Below are positions 44,705 through 53,602 of a stretch of 64,000 bases of DNA, piece after piece. A program made the position numbers and the translations under genes. Under the pieces are notes generated by a model, which saw nothing but the letters and a program-made list of their open reading frames with translations, had not been told where the DNA came from and did no database searches. Source of the DNA: Neokomagataea thailandica NBRC 106555 (GTDB lineage Bacteria > Pseudomonadota > Alphaproteobacteria > Acetobacterales > Acetobacteraceae); the NCBI RefSeq assembly GCF_001598495.1, contig NZ_BCZB01000014.1:1-64000 (forward strand), in the 5' to 3' direction. Each line of letters begins with the position of its first letter. Within the stretch, counting starts at the first letter, position 1.

Positions 44705-46129
44705 TCAACGTCCAAGGCGACGAAGCTTAACTCCCTTCATCAAACGATCTTCAATCCTATGCAGTGACATCCCCTTGGTTTCAGGAACAAAAAGAATAGT
44801 CAGCAAGAGGAACAACGCGTTAAGGCCGGCAAAGAGCCAAAACGTGCCAGCCGTTCCAAAAGTTTCCATAAGGGAAAGAAAGCTCACACCAACGACAAGG
44901 TTGGTCATCCAATTTGTGAAGGTGGACACGGCAATACCAAAATCACGCCCGCCAAGAGGCTGAATTTCAGAACATAGAACCCACATCAACGGCCCTGCGG
45001 ACATCGCAAACCCAGCACAGAAAATCATCAGCAAGAAAACAGCCGCAATCTGTGAGGACTGCGTATGCATCCCGCCACTCAGCAGCACAGCCAGCACAGC
45101 CATACCCACAGCCATCACCGAGAAACCACAATACAAAATAGGCTTACGGCCCCAGCGATCAACAAGCCCCACAGCAACAAACGTGGCTAACATATTGACC
45201 AAACCGATAATCGCCGTGCACCACATTTGTGCATGCTGATCAAAATGCGCAGCCGCCAAAATGTTTGGCGCATAATACATCACGATGTTAATGCCTGCGA
45301 GTTGCTGCATCGCCTGCAACATTACCCCTAGAGCGACCGAACGGCGAAAATTTGGGTTCGTCCGAAAAAGCTTGAACCCCTCCTGCTTCGTTTCAAGCTG
45401 CTCACGAATAGCGCGGATCTCTTTAGACGCTTCCAACGGATCATTCCGCAAATCCAAAAGAATTTGCCGTGCTTCTTTATGCCGCCCCTGCATCACCAAC
45501 CAACGTGGGCTATACGGCAGAAACAACACGCCGACCAGAAAGAGTATAGCCGGAATACCAGCCACACCGAACATCCAACGCCAGCTCCCAGAATATGAAA
45601 AATACGTATCGGACAAAAAAGCAATGAAGATCCCAACCGTCACCATTAGCTGGTAGGTCGACACCATCGCACCGCGCGATTCTTCACTCGCAATTTCAGA
45701 CAAGTACAAAGGTGCCGTGAAGGCTGAAATACCGACAGCAACGCCCATAATCACGCGAAAAACAATCATAGACGGCACAGACCATGACACCGCACAGCCA
45801 ACTGTACCCCCCACAAAAATCGCAGCCCCCAAGATCAAAGAGCGCTTACGACCTAAGCTATGAGACATACGACCCGCACTCAACGCGCCGACAGCCGCCC
45901 CCGCCATCATCGCACTCACCACCCATTCCAGAGCAATGGTCGAGGCGTGATACTCTTTCCCGAACAAATCCAAAGCCCCAGCGACAACGCCGATGTCTAG
46001 GCCAGACATAAGCCCTGCCAAAGCCGCAATCACGCCAATGGCAATAATTTTAAAGCGCGTTGCATCAAATAAGGACGCATCCTCATCCGTCACCGGACTG
46101 ATAGGGGTCGTCTCAGTTTGTTCTGTCAT
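44705..46129 (-). CDS. MFS sugar/proton symporter (GalP-like)
   Basis: A 474-residue major facilitator with 12 transmembrane helices. Sugar-porter signatures are present: GRMSHSLGRKRS loop after helix 2, PLYLSEIASEESRGAMVSTY (PLY-SE motif), PYSPRWLVMQGR in place of PESPRWL, LQAMQQLAGINIVMYYAPNI (QQ-GIN motif), GLVDRWGRKP and PETKG near the C-terminus. It imports a hexose or related sugar with protons, fitting an acetic acid bacterium. The stop lies 47 bases from the neighbouring orphan gene; the start overlaps the asparaginase stop by 4 bases. Confidence 0.92.
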   Translation of the reverse strand: MTEQTETTPISPVTDEDASLFDATRFKIIAIGVIAALAGLMSGLDIGVVAGALDLFGKEYHASTIALEWVVSAMMAGAAVGALSAGRMSHSLGRKRSLILGAAIFVGGTVGCAVSWSVPSMIVFRVIMGVAVGISAFTAPLYLSEIASEESRGAMVSTYQLMVTVGIFIAFLSDTYFSYSGSWRWMFGVAGIPAILFLVGVLFLPYSPRWLVMQGRHKEARQILLDLRNDPLEASKEIRAIREQLETKQEGFKLFRTNPNFRRSVALGVMLQAMQQLAGINIVMYYAPNILAAAHFDQHAQMWCTAIIGLVNMLATFVAVGLVDRWGRKPILYCGFSVMAVGMAVLAVLLSGGMHTQSSQIAAVFLLMIFCAGFAMSAGPLMWVLCSEIQPLGGRDFGIAVSTFTNWMTNLVVGVSFLSLMETFGTAGTFWLFAGLNALFLLLTILFVPETKGMSLHRIEDRLMKGVKLRRLGR

Positions 46130-47163
46130 TTTGAACTATCACTCCTCCGTAAAATTGACGCTGCCCGAATGATACCGACATCTCGCCCTTGCCAATTCCG
46201 CAAAGACTGATGCGCCGTCTGCTCTAACACACCACTAGAAGCGGCCTTACCCAGCAAAGCTGAACCACCAAAACGTGCCATTAACGCAGACATGGCCACT
46301 TCAGCAGCCCGATTAGCACCATCATTGATCTTAATCGCGATTCCGAGGCCTTCATCAGGCAAAGCCGCAACCATGACGCCTTCTGCCCCCATTTTGATAA
46401 ACGCCCCCAAGCCGAGTTCCTTCATCAACGCAGTATCATACCGTCCCGTTCCCGCGACCATGAAAGGCTCTTTTGCGACAGCCTCCCGCAGAACCTTCGC
46501 CGCACGCGCCCGATCTGCCGTTAAACCGACGCCACTTCCAAAACGAGCAAAACCATGCGCCAAAGCCCGTAACGGGATCGCATAAGTCGGCATAGAGCAT
46601 CCATCTGTTCCGCGCTCTTCTTCACGATGCGCAGCACCTGTCACCTCTTCCAAAACACGCGTCACCCGTTTTTGGATCTGATGGTCGGGCTCAATATACC
46701 CCTCTGGATCTACCCCCGAATCACACGCCAGACAGATCAACCCCGCATGCTTACCAGAACAGTTATTATGCAGTGGGCAAGCCTGCTGCCCCGCTTGAGC
46801 CAATGCACGCCCCGCAGGTTCATAAGTCGGCCAATGCGCTCCACATTCTAACGCCTCCACCCCGCGCCCAACGCGCTGCAAAAGGCGTAAAGCAACCTCC
46901 GCATGCGCCGCCTCACCACCATGAGACGCACAGGTCAGAGCCAACTCCGCATCAGACAATTGTAAACGCTCCGCAGCGCCACTCTCCACCAGTTCCAAGC
47001 CTAAAAGAGCTTTCACCGTAGAACGTGGATACGTCACAGCATCATGGTCACCACAGGACCACACCACCTGACCATGCGCGTCCACCACAACAGCACGACC
47101 AAAATGCTGGGATTCAACGCGGTTACCGCGCGTTACTTCCGCAAGAAGACCGACACTCTCCAT
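46126..47163 (-). CDS. L-asparaginase, Rhizobium-type (ReAV-like)
   Basis: A 345-residue enzyme from the class unrelated to E. coli AnsA/B (PF06089). From MESVGLLAEV the active-site residues fall exactly at S48 (PRSTVKA), K51, S80 (CASHGG), C135 and K138 (NNCSGKHAG), and C189 (GTDGCSMP), the same numbers known for R. etli ReAV. Zinc-binding in that family uses C135, K138 and C189. It hydrolyses asparagine to aspartate and ammonia in the cytoplasm (no signal peptide). A longer frame to 47211 is possible. It overlaps the sugar symporter gene. Confidence 0.9.
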   Translation of the reverse strand: MESVGLLAEVTRGNRVESQHFGRAVVVDAHGQVVWSCGDHDAVTYPRSTVKALLGLELVESGAAERLQLSDAELALTCASHGGEAAHAEVALRLLQRVGRGVEALECGAHWPTYEPAGRALAQAGQQACPLHNNCSGKHAGLICLACDSGVDPEGYIEPDHQIQKRVTRVLEEVTGAAHREEERGTDGCSMPTYAIPLRALAHGFARFGSGVGLTADRARAAKVLREAVAKEPFMVAGTGRYDTALMKELGLGAFIKMGAEGVMVAALPDEGLGIAIKINDGANRAAEVAMSALMARFGGSALLGKAASSGVLEQTAHQSLRNWQGRDVGIIRAASILRRSDSSK

Positions 47164-47353
47164 CACCATCACCTTATACCCTGCTGCACATTCGTACTGA
47201 ACTGCGCCCATAGCACAGTTTCAATACCCAGACAGAATACCACCTCCACTTAAATCTCTCTATTTGGAAAAATAATGATTGCTTCATACAATATGAAACC
47301 ATATAAAAATTAGATAAGAAAATTATGATATTTGCACTGATGCGGGGTTATTA

Positions 47354-49003
47354 ATGTCACATCGCTTTTACAAAAAAATTAATAAATTTCTTGTTTTTAG
47401 CCTTATTGGATCCAGTATTTACTGCCTAAGCGCATTTCCTGCTGCGGCAGACGACATGACATTTGCGCATTCGGCTCAACATAATATCGACATTAATTAT
47501 ATAGACCCAACAACACGTTGTCGTGTTTCGACATTACACCTCACCATGCTAATTACACCCGACAGCCGTGACATCAGCAGCCCAGAGCAGCAATTAACCC
47601 TCGCGCAAAAATTAGGGCGTCGCCTCGCAGCAGACCCAAACTGTCACGACGTCCAGACCATTGATATTGCCGTTGTTCAAAACGGCACAATCCCACGACA
47701 TCTCAACGCAACCAGTGCCACGGGCTGGCAATTCACCCTTTCTGACAGCTCCCCCCAACCAACACCAACACCAACACCAACACCAACACCAACACCAACA
47801 CCAACACCAACACCAACACCAACACCAACGGCGAGCACACCGCCTACGCCGACGCAACCCCTCGCCTCGCCCCCTTACACACCCGTTCCCGAAGGGTATA
47901 TGGCCGTTCTCGCGCTTATGGCACGCGCAAACCCAGCCTTACTTGATGATCAGAACGCTCAAAAATGCTGGGCTTATATCTTCTTCCGGCACGAGTGGAA
48001 CGACACGCATGAAGATGAATTCCGCCTGCATGGCCTTTTAAATACGGCCCGCGCTTCACTCGCGAACACAGCATCCAACATGCCCCAAGGGCACATCAGC
48101 ATTACTCTCAGCACGACATTCGGAGAGTATAATTTTAATACCCAATCCTTTCCCGTAGAGCTTAACGGAACACATTTAACACTCCGCCCCACCTGCTCGA
48201 CCTACAATACCTCACTCCCCAACAGCATCTCACTCAATTTTTCCCAGACTCCCCTGACCCTACAAGCCCCCATTTCTGCCGAAGATGCCGCCCAATTCAT
48301 CAAAAGCCGTACGCATTATGGATATGTAAACCGTGATGTCGTGACTACGTTTACTTTCACCATTAACCCTCAAGACCTCACCACACTCAATAACAACCAA
48401 GACCCCACCCTTGATGCCCCTTTGGATGACGTAAAATTTTATCGTGATGACCAAAAAACGGCGCTTTTATCAGAGGTCAACCACTCTGCGATTGCTGCTA
48501 TTTTGCAAAAGCAAGTAGAAGAAAAAGCCTCCGAAGCCGCTCACGCTGCCGCAGCAGAACGCGCCGAAAAACTAGAGCGCCTCACAAACTCCTTACAATA
48601 CGCGTCAAAATCCCAAAAATTAGCCGCATGGGTCACGCAGAGTAATGGCTTTTCTCTTCCCGCACTCGATACCATGCGCAACGTAAGAGCGAATGCCTTA
48701 CGCAACCAACAACCCGTACCCGCTATTTTACTCGTCCATACAGATGACAGTGGCACACAACACGTGTCCACCGCATGGCCGGGACACTTGAACCTCACGC
48801 TCCCCAAAGGGCATGAAGCTCTCAAGAACGATACATGGTATATCGTGCATGGTACTGTCAGCGTCTCTTCAAAAGACACATTTCCACCGGCTGAAATGAC
48901 AGTGACCAACCTGCACACATGCACATCTTCCACCTGTGAAGATGCAGCGAACGTGCAAGCCCTCTGTGAGTATTTGCAAAATAACCATGTATCCTCTCAA
49001 TAA
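47354..49003 (+). CDS. Exported protein with (Pro-Thr)n linker
   Basis: A 549-residue protein. A signal peptide is visible (basic N-terminus, then FLVFSLIGSSIYCLSAFPA, cut near AAA-DDM). A first domain of about 100 residues precedes a PT repeat (about residues 135-157), coded by a perfect hexamer repeat. After it comes a globular part starting YMAVLALMARANPALLDDQN, with faint similarity to DUF4852, a helical segment (EEKASEAAHAAAAERAEKLE) and a C-terminal domain with paired cysteines (HTCTSSTCED). The function is unknown. It is the first of a three-gene same-strand group. Confidence 0.75.
   Translation: MSHRFYKKINKFLVFSLIGSSIYCLSAFPAAADDMTFAHSAQHNIDINYIDPTTRCRVSTLHLTMLITPDSRDISSPEQQLTLAQKLGRRLAADPNCHDVQTIDIAVVQNGTIPRHLNATSATGWQFTLSDSSPQPTPTPTPTPTPTPTPTPTPTPTPTASTPPTPTQPLASPPYTPVPEGYMAVLALMARANPALLDDQNAQKCWAYIFFRHEWNDTHEDEFRLHGLLNTARASLANTASNMPQGHISITLSTTFGEYNFNTQSFPVELNGTHLTLRPTCSTYNTSLPNSISLNFSQTPLTLQAPISAEDAAQFIKSRTHYGYVNRDVVTTFTFTINPQDLTTLNNNQDPTLDAPLDDVKFYRDDQKTALLSEVNHSAIAAILQKQVEEKASEAAHAAAAERAEKLERLTNSLQYASKSQKLAAWVTQSNGFSLPALDTMRNVRANALRNQQPVPAILLVHTDDSGTQHVSTAWPGHLNLTLPKGHEALKNDTWYIVHGTVSVSSKDTFPPAEMTVTNLHTCTSSTCEDAANVQALCEYLQNNHVSSQ
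47761..47826 (+). repeat. (AACACC)11 coding repeat
   Basis: Eleven perfect copies of AACACC, bordered by near-copies, inside the exported-protein gene. In frame it yields a run of Pro-Thr. Copy changes by 6 bases keep the frame. Confidence 0.95.
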
Positions 49004-49032
49004 ACCATTCTATTTATAAGGACATAAACATC

Positions 49033-49371
49033 ATGCGTGCACTTTTAACCTTCGATACACTCATCACACCAAAGTTTATTAAGTTTCTGTTCTATGTCGG
49101 CGTTATTTTCTGCTGCTTGAGTGGCCTCGTCACCTTCGCCTCCGTCATCACCGCCATGATCGGCGGCGCAGAAGCCACTGGCCGTTCAACCATCCTCGCT
49201 GCACTTCTTGGCGTCTTCCTTGGCCTCATCAGTGGCACGCTAGTGACTATTATCGGTGTTATCCTCACACGTATTTCCAGCGAACTCACGCTCGTCATTT
49301 TCATGATCCGTGACGAACTTGCATGGCAGCGTGAACACCACCGCGATCATATCACACCATCTGGTGACTAA
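49033..49371 (+). CDS. DUF4282 inner-membrane protein
   Basis: A 112-residue protein beginning MRALLTFDTLITPKFIKFLF, the DUF4282 opening, with two membrane helices (FYVGVIFCCLSGLVTFASVI and TILAALLGVFLGLISGTLVT) and the conserved C-terminal RISSELTLVIFMIRDELAWQ. It is 29 bases after the exported-protein gene and 11 bases before the next. Function unknown in all organisms. Confidence 0.8.
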   Translation: MRALLTFDTLITPKFIKFLFYVGVIFCCLSGLVTFASVITAMIGGAEATGRSTILAALLGVFLGLISGTLVTIIGVILTRISSELTLVIFMIRDELAWQREHHRDHITPSGD

Positions 49372-49382
49372 GGCCCAAAGCG

Positions 49383-50576
49383 ATGACAGAGCATCCCAAA
49401 AAAAACACGTCTCCCCTTGCTAAAGGCTCTCCCTGTTCTTCCTTGCTTATACCCTCAGAGGTCACTGACAGCACATCACACAAATCACACTCTGCACCCT
49501 CCAGCTCTACACAGCCCGATATTGATTGGGCTGAACAAACCAGCCGCTTGGCCGATTTGGGGAGAGAAAAAGGCGCGCAACTCAACAACATCGCCACCCA
49601 TATTTACCAACAGGGCAGCACAGCCGCGCAAGGGGCACAAAAAACGCTTTCCAACCCTGAAAAGCGACGTGAATTCCTAGAACGGTATGGAAAAACCTTT
49701 AAAATTGGCGCCGCAGCAATTCTGGCTATCGGAGTGATCGCCTATTGGGGTGTCTCACATGAGGCAAGTCGAATCGCGGATCAAAAAATACACAGCTTCT
49801 TAGTGCAAAACGGATTATCATCCCGTCTTCAATATGCTTCTGTATCAGCGTCTCCATGGGGGCACGTCACGTTGCACGACGTCACGATCCTCACCCCAAC
49901 ACATGACAAAGTCGGGATTTCACGCCTCTCCATTACACACGCAGATATAGGCAGCACCCTCCCGGCAAACATACAGATCGCTGCTTCAGGCATTGAGTGC
50001 TCCCTCACGACAGCGACATCATGTCCTATCATAGCACCACGAGACAGAGCCTCCTTGCTCGCCCTTGGATACACCTCACTCACGGGTGATATGAGCGCGT
50101 CATATCACCTCCATAATGGGCATTTCAGCCTCGAAACCCATGGTGAACTAAAACACGGCTTCTCTTGGAACTTCAATGCATCTTTCTCCGGCGTTCCGGA
50201 TGATGTCCTAGAAACGGTGCCTACACTCATAAACATGCAAGCCCCCCTGCAAGTTATGCGTTTCTTCAACCAAATGCAGAACGCCGAACTGTCAAATATC
50301 ACAATCAACATTGACACGAGCGATATTACCAAACGCCTCAAAGCCGTTCCTGATACCCCGCTCCCAATAACGGATACTTCGAATACGCCCGATACACCCT
50401 TAGGTCGGTGGGAACAAAACGGTGGCCGCCTCAACATTAAGAGCAACATGGACAGTGGCATCCCACTGATACGCACAATATTTGGGGTTCCCACTCCCAA
50501 CCCTGAATTTCAGGAACTCTTTGAATCACCTAATCAATTCTTTCAGGCCATACACGCCGACATCTCTACAGATTAA
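49383..50576 (+). CDS. Single-pass membrane protein, unknown function
   Basis: A 397-residue protein with a long Ser/Thr-rich cytoplasmic N-terminus, one membrane helix (KIGAAAILAIGVIAYWGVSH, about residues 105-125) and a periplasmic C-terminal region of about 270 residues rich in beta strands (HVTLHDVTILTPTHDKVGIS). The pattern resembles the DUF945/YdgA or AsmA-type periplasmic proteins but no family is clear. It closes the three-gene group and is followed by a strong terminator. Confidence 0.7.
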   Translation: MTEHPKKNTSPLAKGSPCSSLLIPSEVTDSTSHKSHSAPSSSTQPDIDWAEQTSRLADLGREKGAQLNNIATHIYQQGSTAAQGAQKTLSNPEKRREFLERYGKTFKIGAAAILAIGVIAYWGVSHEASRIADQKIHSFLVQNGLSSRLQYASVSASPWGHVTLHDVTILTPTHDKVGISRLSITHADIGSTLPANIQIAASGIECSLTTATSCPIIAPRDRASLLALGYTSLTGDMSASYHLHNGHFSLETHGELKHGFSWNFNASFSGVPDDVLETVPTLINMQAPLQVMRFFNQMQNAELSNITINIDTSDITKRLKAVPDTPLPITDTSNTPDTPLGRWEQNGGRLNIKSNMDSGIPLIRTIFGVPTPNPEFQELFESPNQFFQAIHADISTD

Positions 50577-50597
50577 TTCTTTACTGAAAATCACCAC

Positions 50598-50630
50598 AAA
50601 AAAGGCGGCCATTCTAAGGCCGCCTTTTTT
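50598..50630. terminator. Strong bidirectional terminator
   Basis: AAAAAAGGCGGCC / GGCCGCCTTTTTT with a 7-base loop ATTCTAA, between the gene ending at 50576 and the convergent lipoprotein gene. Confidence 0.95.
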
Positions 50631-50654
50631 ATCATTACAGACCGTATAATATCT

Positions 50655-51236
50655 TCAGTCTAAATTAATCGGTGCCGTTCCGGATGACGCTGGCGCTGCC
50701 GTCGTCACGGCAGTTTTATCCGTTGTCGTCTTAGACAGACCATGACGCGGCGCTGATGTACGGTACGTCTCATGCTCCCGTGTAATAATCGTCACGCTTT
50801 GTGGTCTTACAGGCGTATTATAGCCCGGCAGGATATTATGATAGGTCAGCATGCATTGCGCGAAAGCATTATTATACTGCGTTTGAATACCACCCTGCTG
50901 GTCACGCGAGTATATCCCGCCACCCAAACCTGACCCCAATGCACCAGAAGCCGCACCAATACCAGCACCAGCACCGCCACCAAGAGCAGCACCCAACCCC
51001 GTACCCAAAGCCGTCGTTGCAACCGCTCCCAGAAGGGCACGTTGATTTTCGTGTGATGCCTGCCCCGCAACCGCACTTTCTGCCTGCGTCTTACAGAATT
51101 GCTGCTCCTGCAAGAAGGTTTGATAATTTTTACCCGGTGCAGGATACACTTGTACTGTCGGCCCCATAGGAGTTTCGGCACAACCAGCCAGAGCTAAACA
51201 TAATGTCACAGCCGTTACGCATGTACGATTAAGCAT
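50655..51236 (-). CDS. Glycine-zipper lipoprotein
   Basis: A 193-residue protein with a lipoprotein signal (LALAGCAET, Cys 19) and a glycine-zipper segment (about residues 70-105, LGTGLGAALGGGAGAGIGAAS) with alternating Gly/Ala, as in outer-membrane Rcs-type or OmpA-like slipped helices. Residues 45-60 and 120-130 hold cysteines (FCKTQ, FAQCML). Likely an envelope structural or stress-related lipoprotein; the function is unknown. Confidence 0.8.
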   Translation of the reverse strand: MLNRTCVTAVTLCLALAGCAETPMGPTVQVYPAPGKNYQTFLQEQQFCKTQAESAVAGQASHENQRALLGAVATTALGTGLGAALGGGAGAGIGAASGALGSGLGGGIYSRDQQGGIQTQYNNAFAQCMLTYHNILPGYNTPVRPQSVTIITREHETYRTSAPRHGLSKTTTDKTAVTTAAPASSGTAPINLD

Positions 51237-51417
51237 CTACGAATCTCCATAAAGTCATATGGCATTATAACCATAGCGGTCTTTTAAAAAAAACATATTA
51301 AACGCTTTTCGTATATTCTACTTTACCCCTTTAGCACCCCCCTTCATCAGAGGGGAACCTCACACTAAAACTGTAAAATTACGTTCCCGTCGCCCAAAGA
51401 ACCTTATTAATTTCACT

Positions 51418-51936
51418 TCATACCGCACTGCACTGAGCACAAACGCCTTCAATTTCAATTGTTGCTGTTTCTGCCGCAAACCCTACTTGCTGTGCTGCAT
51501 CCATTAAAACAGGAACAATTTTCTCTTGCTCCAATTCCCATGCCTTGCCGCAGCTATGGCAAATCAGAAACTGCGCACGATGCACCCCCCAAGCGTCATG
51601 ATGATGACATCCATCATCACACAGCATCGCGTGCGTACACCCTACAAACGCCGCCAAACGCTCCAGCTTATGAATAAGCCCCTGCTCCAACAGGAAGTCT
51701 AAGGCACGATACACAGTCGGCGGAGCCGCATTGGGCTGCACAGGACGAAGCTGCGCTAATATATCATACGCCCCAGTTGGACGCTCGGCAGACAAAATCA
51801 GTCCCAGAACTAAACGGCGTGTATCCGTTAAACGCGCACCACGAGAACGGCAACGCTGTACCGCGCGCTCCAATTGCTCATCAACGGCACGCGTAAAGCC
51901 AAGACCTGAAACTGAAGAATATATCGAATCCACCAT
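51418..51936 (-). CDS. zur: Zinc uptake regulator Zur (Fur family)
   Basis: A 172-residue Fur-type repressor: winged helix with RRLVLGLILSAERPTGAYDI and the recognition region AAPPTVYRALDFLLEQGLIHK; dimerisation domain with zinc-binding CDDGCHHHDAWGVHRAQFLI, CHSCGK and the C-terminal CAQC pair. The His-rich stretch HHHD and the two CxxC sites fit Zur better than Fur. There is no znuABC next to it. GGAG lies about 20 bases before the ATG, so initiation is weak or starts elsewhere. Confidence 0.85.
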   Translation of the reverse strand: MVDSIYSSVSGLGFTRAVDEQLERAVQRCRSRGARLTDTRRLVLGLILSAERPTGAYDILAQLRPVQPNAAPPTVYRALDFLLEQGLIHKLERLAAFVGCTHAMLCDDGCHHHDAWGVHRAQFLICHSCGKAWELEQEKIVPVLMDAAQQVGFAAETATIEIEGVCAQCSAV

Positions 51937-52009
51937 GGAACGGTTTTTATGATATTCTCCAGCATCAGGCTACAAAATGTTCGCACCGCGTCTAAGTGCG
52001 ACGCCTCAA

Positions 52010-52147
52010 TTACGCCTGTGCTGCCCCTCGGCGGGCCAGTGGTAAAACCCGCTTTTGTAGCGTAGCCAAATCATCCACTGTTTCATTATGCAACGCACGC
52101 ACACTATCATGTGCCGCATAAAAACGACGTAGCCCTGATTGGCTCAT
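52010..52147 (-). CDS. Possible small protein upstream of zur
   Basis: A 45-residue frame from ATG 52147 (MSQSGLRRFYAAHDSVRALH) ending ARRGAAQA. It has a plausible helical, basic composition and lies on the zur strand, 73 bases upstream of zur. There is no clear ribosome site and no family match. A longer frame to 52204 adds 19 hydrophobic residues. Confidence 0.35.
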   Translation of the reverse strand: MSQSGLRRFYAAHDSVRALHNETVDDLATLQKRVLPLARRGAAQA

Positions 52148-52495
52148 GAGGATAGCCACCCCAAGAAAAACACCATTATTTTCGATAATTGTTGAACCAA
52201 GCATGATCGTATCATTCCGTCATCACGCCCGGCCATCATTCTCACCGGGCAATTATAAAAAACTAAAATTTCTCTTCGGCATCGCACCGCTCAAACATCG
52301 CCTACACATTCGGATCATCACGATCTGCACCTTTGTATGAAGAGATAACACTCAACATAATACGCACCACAAAAGGTGAGTCAACAATTATATTAAAAAG
52401 CATGGTTTTTATTTGTAATTACTTTTTTATATAGTTATTTTTCATTTCCATCATTCTTCTGCCCTCTACATCGTTTTTTATGCTATCATTACACC

Positions 52496-53509
52496 ATGAA
52501 GAAAAAGGCTCCTTCACCCACCGCCCCGCTCGCCCCTCCTGCTCCGTTTGAGTGTTACGCTGCACCTCGTGGCCGCGTTTATAACTCATTCCTAGAGACT
52601 GTCGGCGGCACCCCGCTCGTTGCGCTCCCACGGTTAACAGATCGAGAGAGCTTGCATGCCCGCCTCTTAATCAAGCTAGAGTTCTTCAACCCACTCGGCT
52701 CTGTCAAAGACCGTATCGGCGTTGCAATGCTGCGTGATGCAGAAGAGCGCGGCCTTATCACACCAGGGCGCACCATCTTGGTCGAGCCGACCTCCGGCAA
52801 TACAGGCATCTCTCTCGCTTTCGCCGCCGTAGCCCTTGGCTATCGCCTCATCGTGACTATGCCAGAAAACGCCTCAACCGAACGCCGGAAAATGATTCGC
52901 CTCATCGGTGGGGAAACAGAACTCACCTCAGCCCAAGAAGGCATGGCAGGCGCCATTAACCGTGCCCACGAATTACTCGAAACCCTGCCTGACGCATGGA
53001 TGCCCGCGCAGTTCGAAAATGACGCAAACCCCTCCGTCCACGAAATCACCACCGCACAAGAAATCTGGACAGATACACAAGGCAATGTCGATATCGTGAT
53101 CGCAGGACTCGGTACAGGCGGCACCGCTTCAGGCATCGCACACGGCCTCCGAAAGCACAAAAAATCCATTAAAATTCACGGCGTCGAGCCCCGCGAAAGC
53201 GCAGTTCTCCACGGCGATGAACCCGGCCCACACGGTATTCAAGGCATTGGCCCGGGATTTCAGCCAGATACCCTCGATCTTCGTGCCATGGACAGCATAA
53301 TCGAAGTGTCAGAGCATGATTCCTTAGCAACGGCACGCCTTTGCGCTGCAGTCGAAGGCATTCCCATTGGCATTTCTTCAGGTGCTGCCCTCCATGCAGG
53401 CCTCGAACTCGCCAAACAACCGACGAACCGAGGCAAGACCATCGTCGTCATCGCGCCCTCTTTCGCTGAGCGCTACCTGTCTACCCCACTTTTTGATGGC
53501 TTATCCTAA
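52496..53509 (+). CDS. cysK: Cysteine synthase A
   Basis: A 337-residue PLP enzyme that makes cysteine from O-acetylserine and sulfide. The PLP lysine is in EFFNPLGSVKDRIG (about residue 76); the asparagine loop is VEPTSGNTGISLAF and the PLP-phosphate loop is GTGGTASG; SSGAALHA is near the C-terminus. It carries about 25 extra N-terminal residues (Pro/Ala-rich) relative to E. coli CysK. The cysI operon of the same pathway lies 22 kb away. Upstream (52205-52495) is AT-rich and contains an inverted repeat GCCCGG/CCGGGC but no clear regulator site. Confidence 0.92.
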   Translation: MKKKAPSPTAPLAPPAPFECYAAPRGRVYNSFLETVGGTPLVALPRLTDRESLHARLLIKLEFFNPLGSVKDRIGVAMLRDAEERGLITPGRTILVEPTSGNTGISLAFAAVALGYRLIVTMPENASTERRKMIRLIGGETELTSAQEGMAGAINRAHELLETLPDAWMPAQFENDANPSVHEITTAQEIWTDTQGNVDIVIAGLGTGGTASGIAHGLRKHKKSIKIHGVEPRESAVLHGDEPGPHGIQGIGPGFQPDTLDLRAMDSIIEVSEHDSLATARLCAAVEGIPIGISSGAALHAGLELAKQPTNRGKTIVVIAPSFAERYLSTPLFDGLS

Positions 53510-53602
53510 GACTTCACGGAAAGCTGAGAAATAAAACTTTCATTTTTCGTTGTTTCCAATTAACCTCTATTTGTTTCGTGGTTAATTGGAAGGCGAAAAG
53601 CC

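Noticed and set aside
47612-47857. Minus-strand frame rich in Cys-Trp opposite the Pro-Thr repeat
   Set aside because: It is the shadow of the repeat in the exported-protein gene on the plus strand.
52227-52251. GCCCGG/CCGGGC inverted repeat upstream of cysK
   Set aside because: The 12-base spacer and lack of a T-run rule out a terminator, and no known operator matches; left unannotated.
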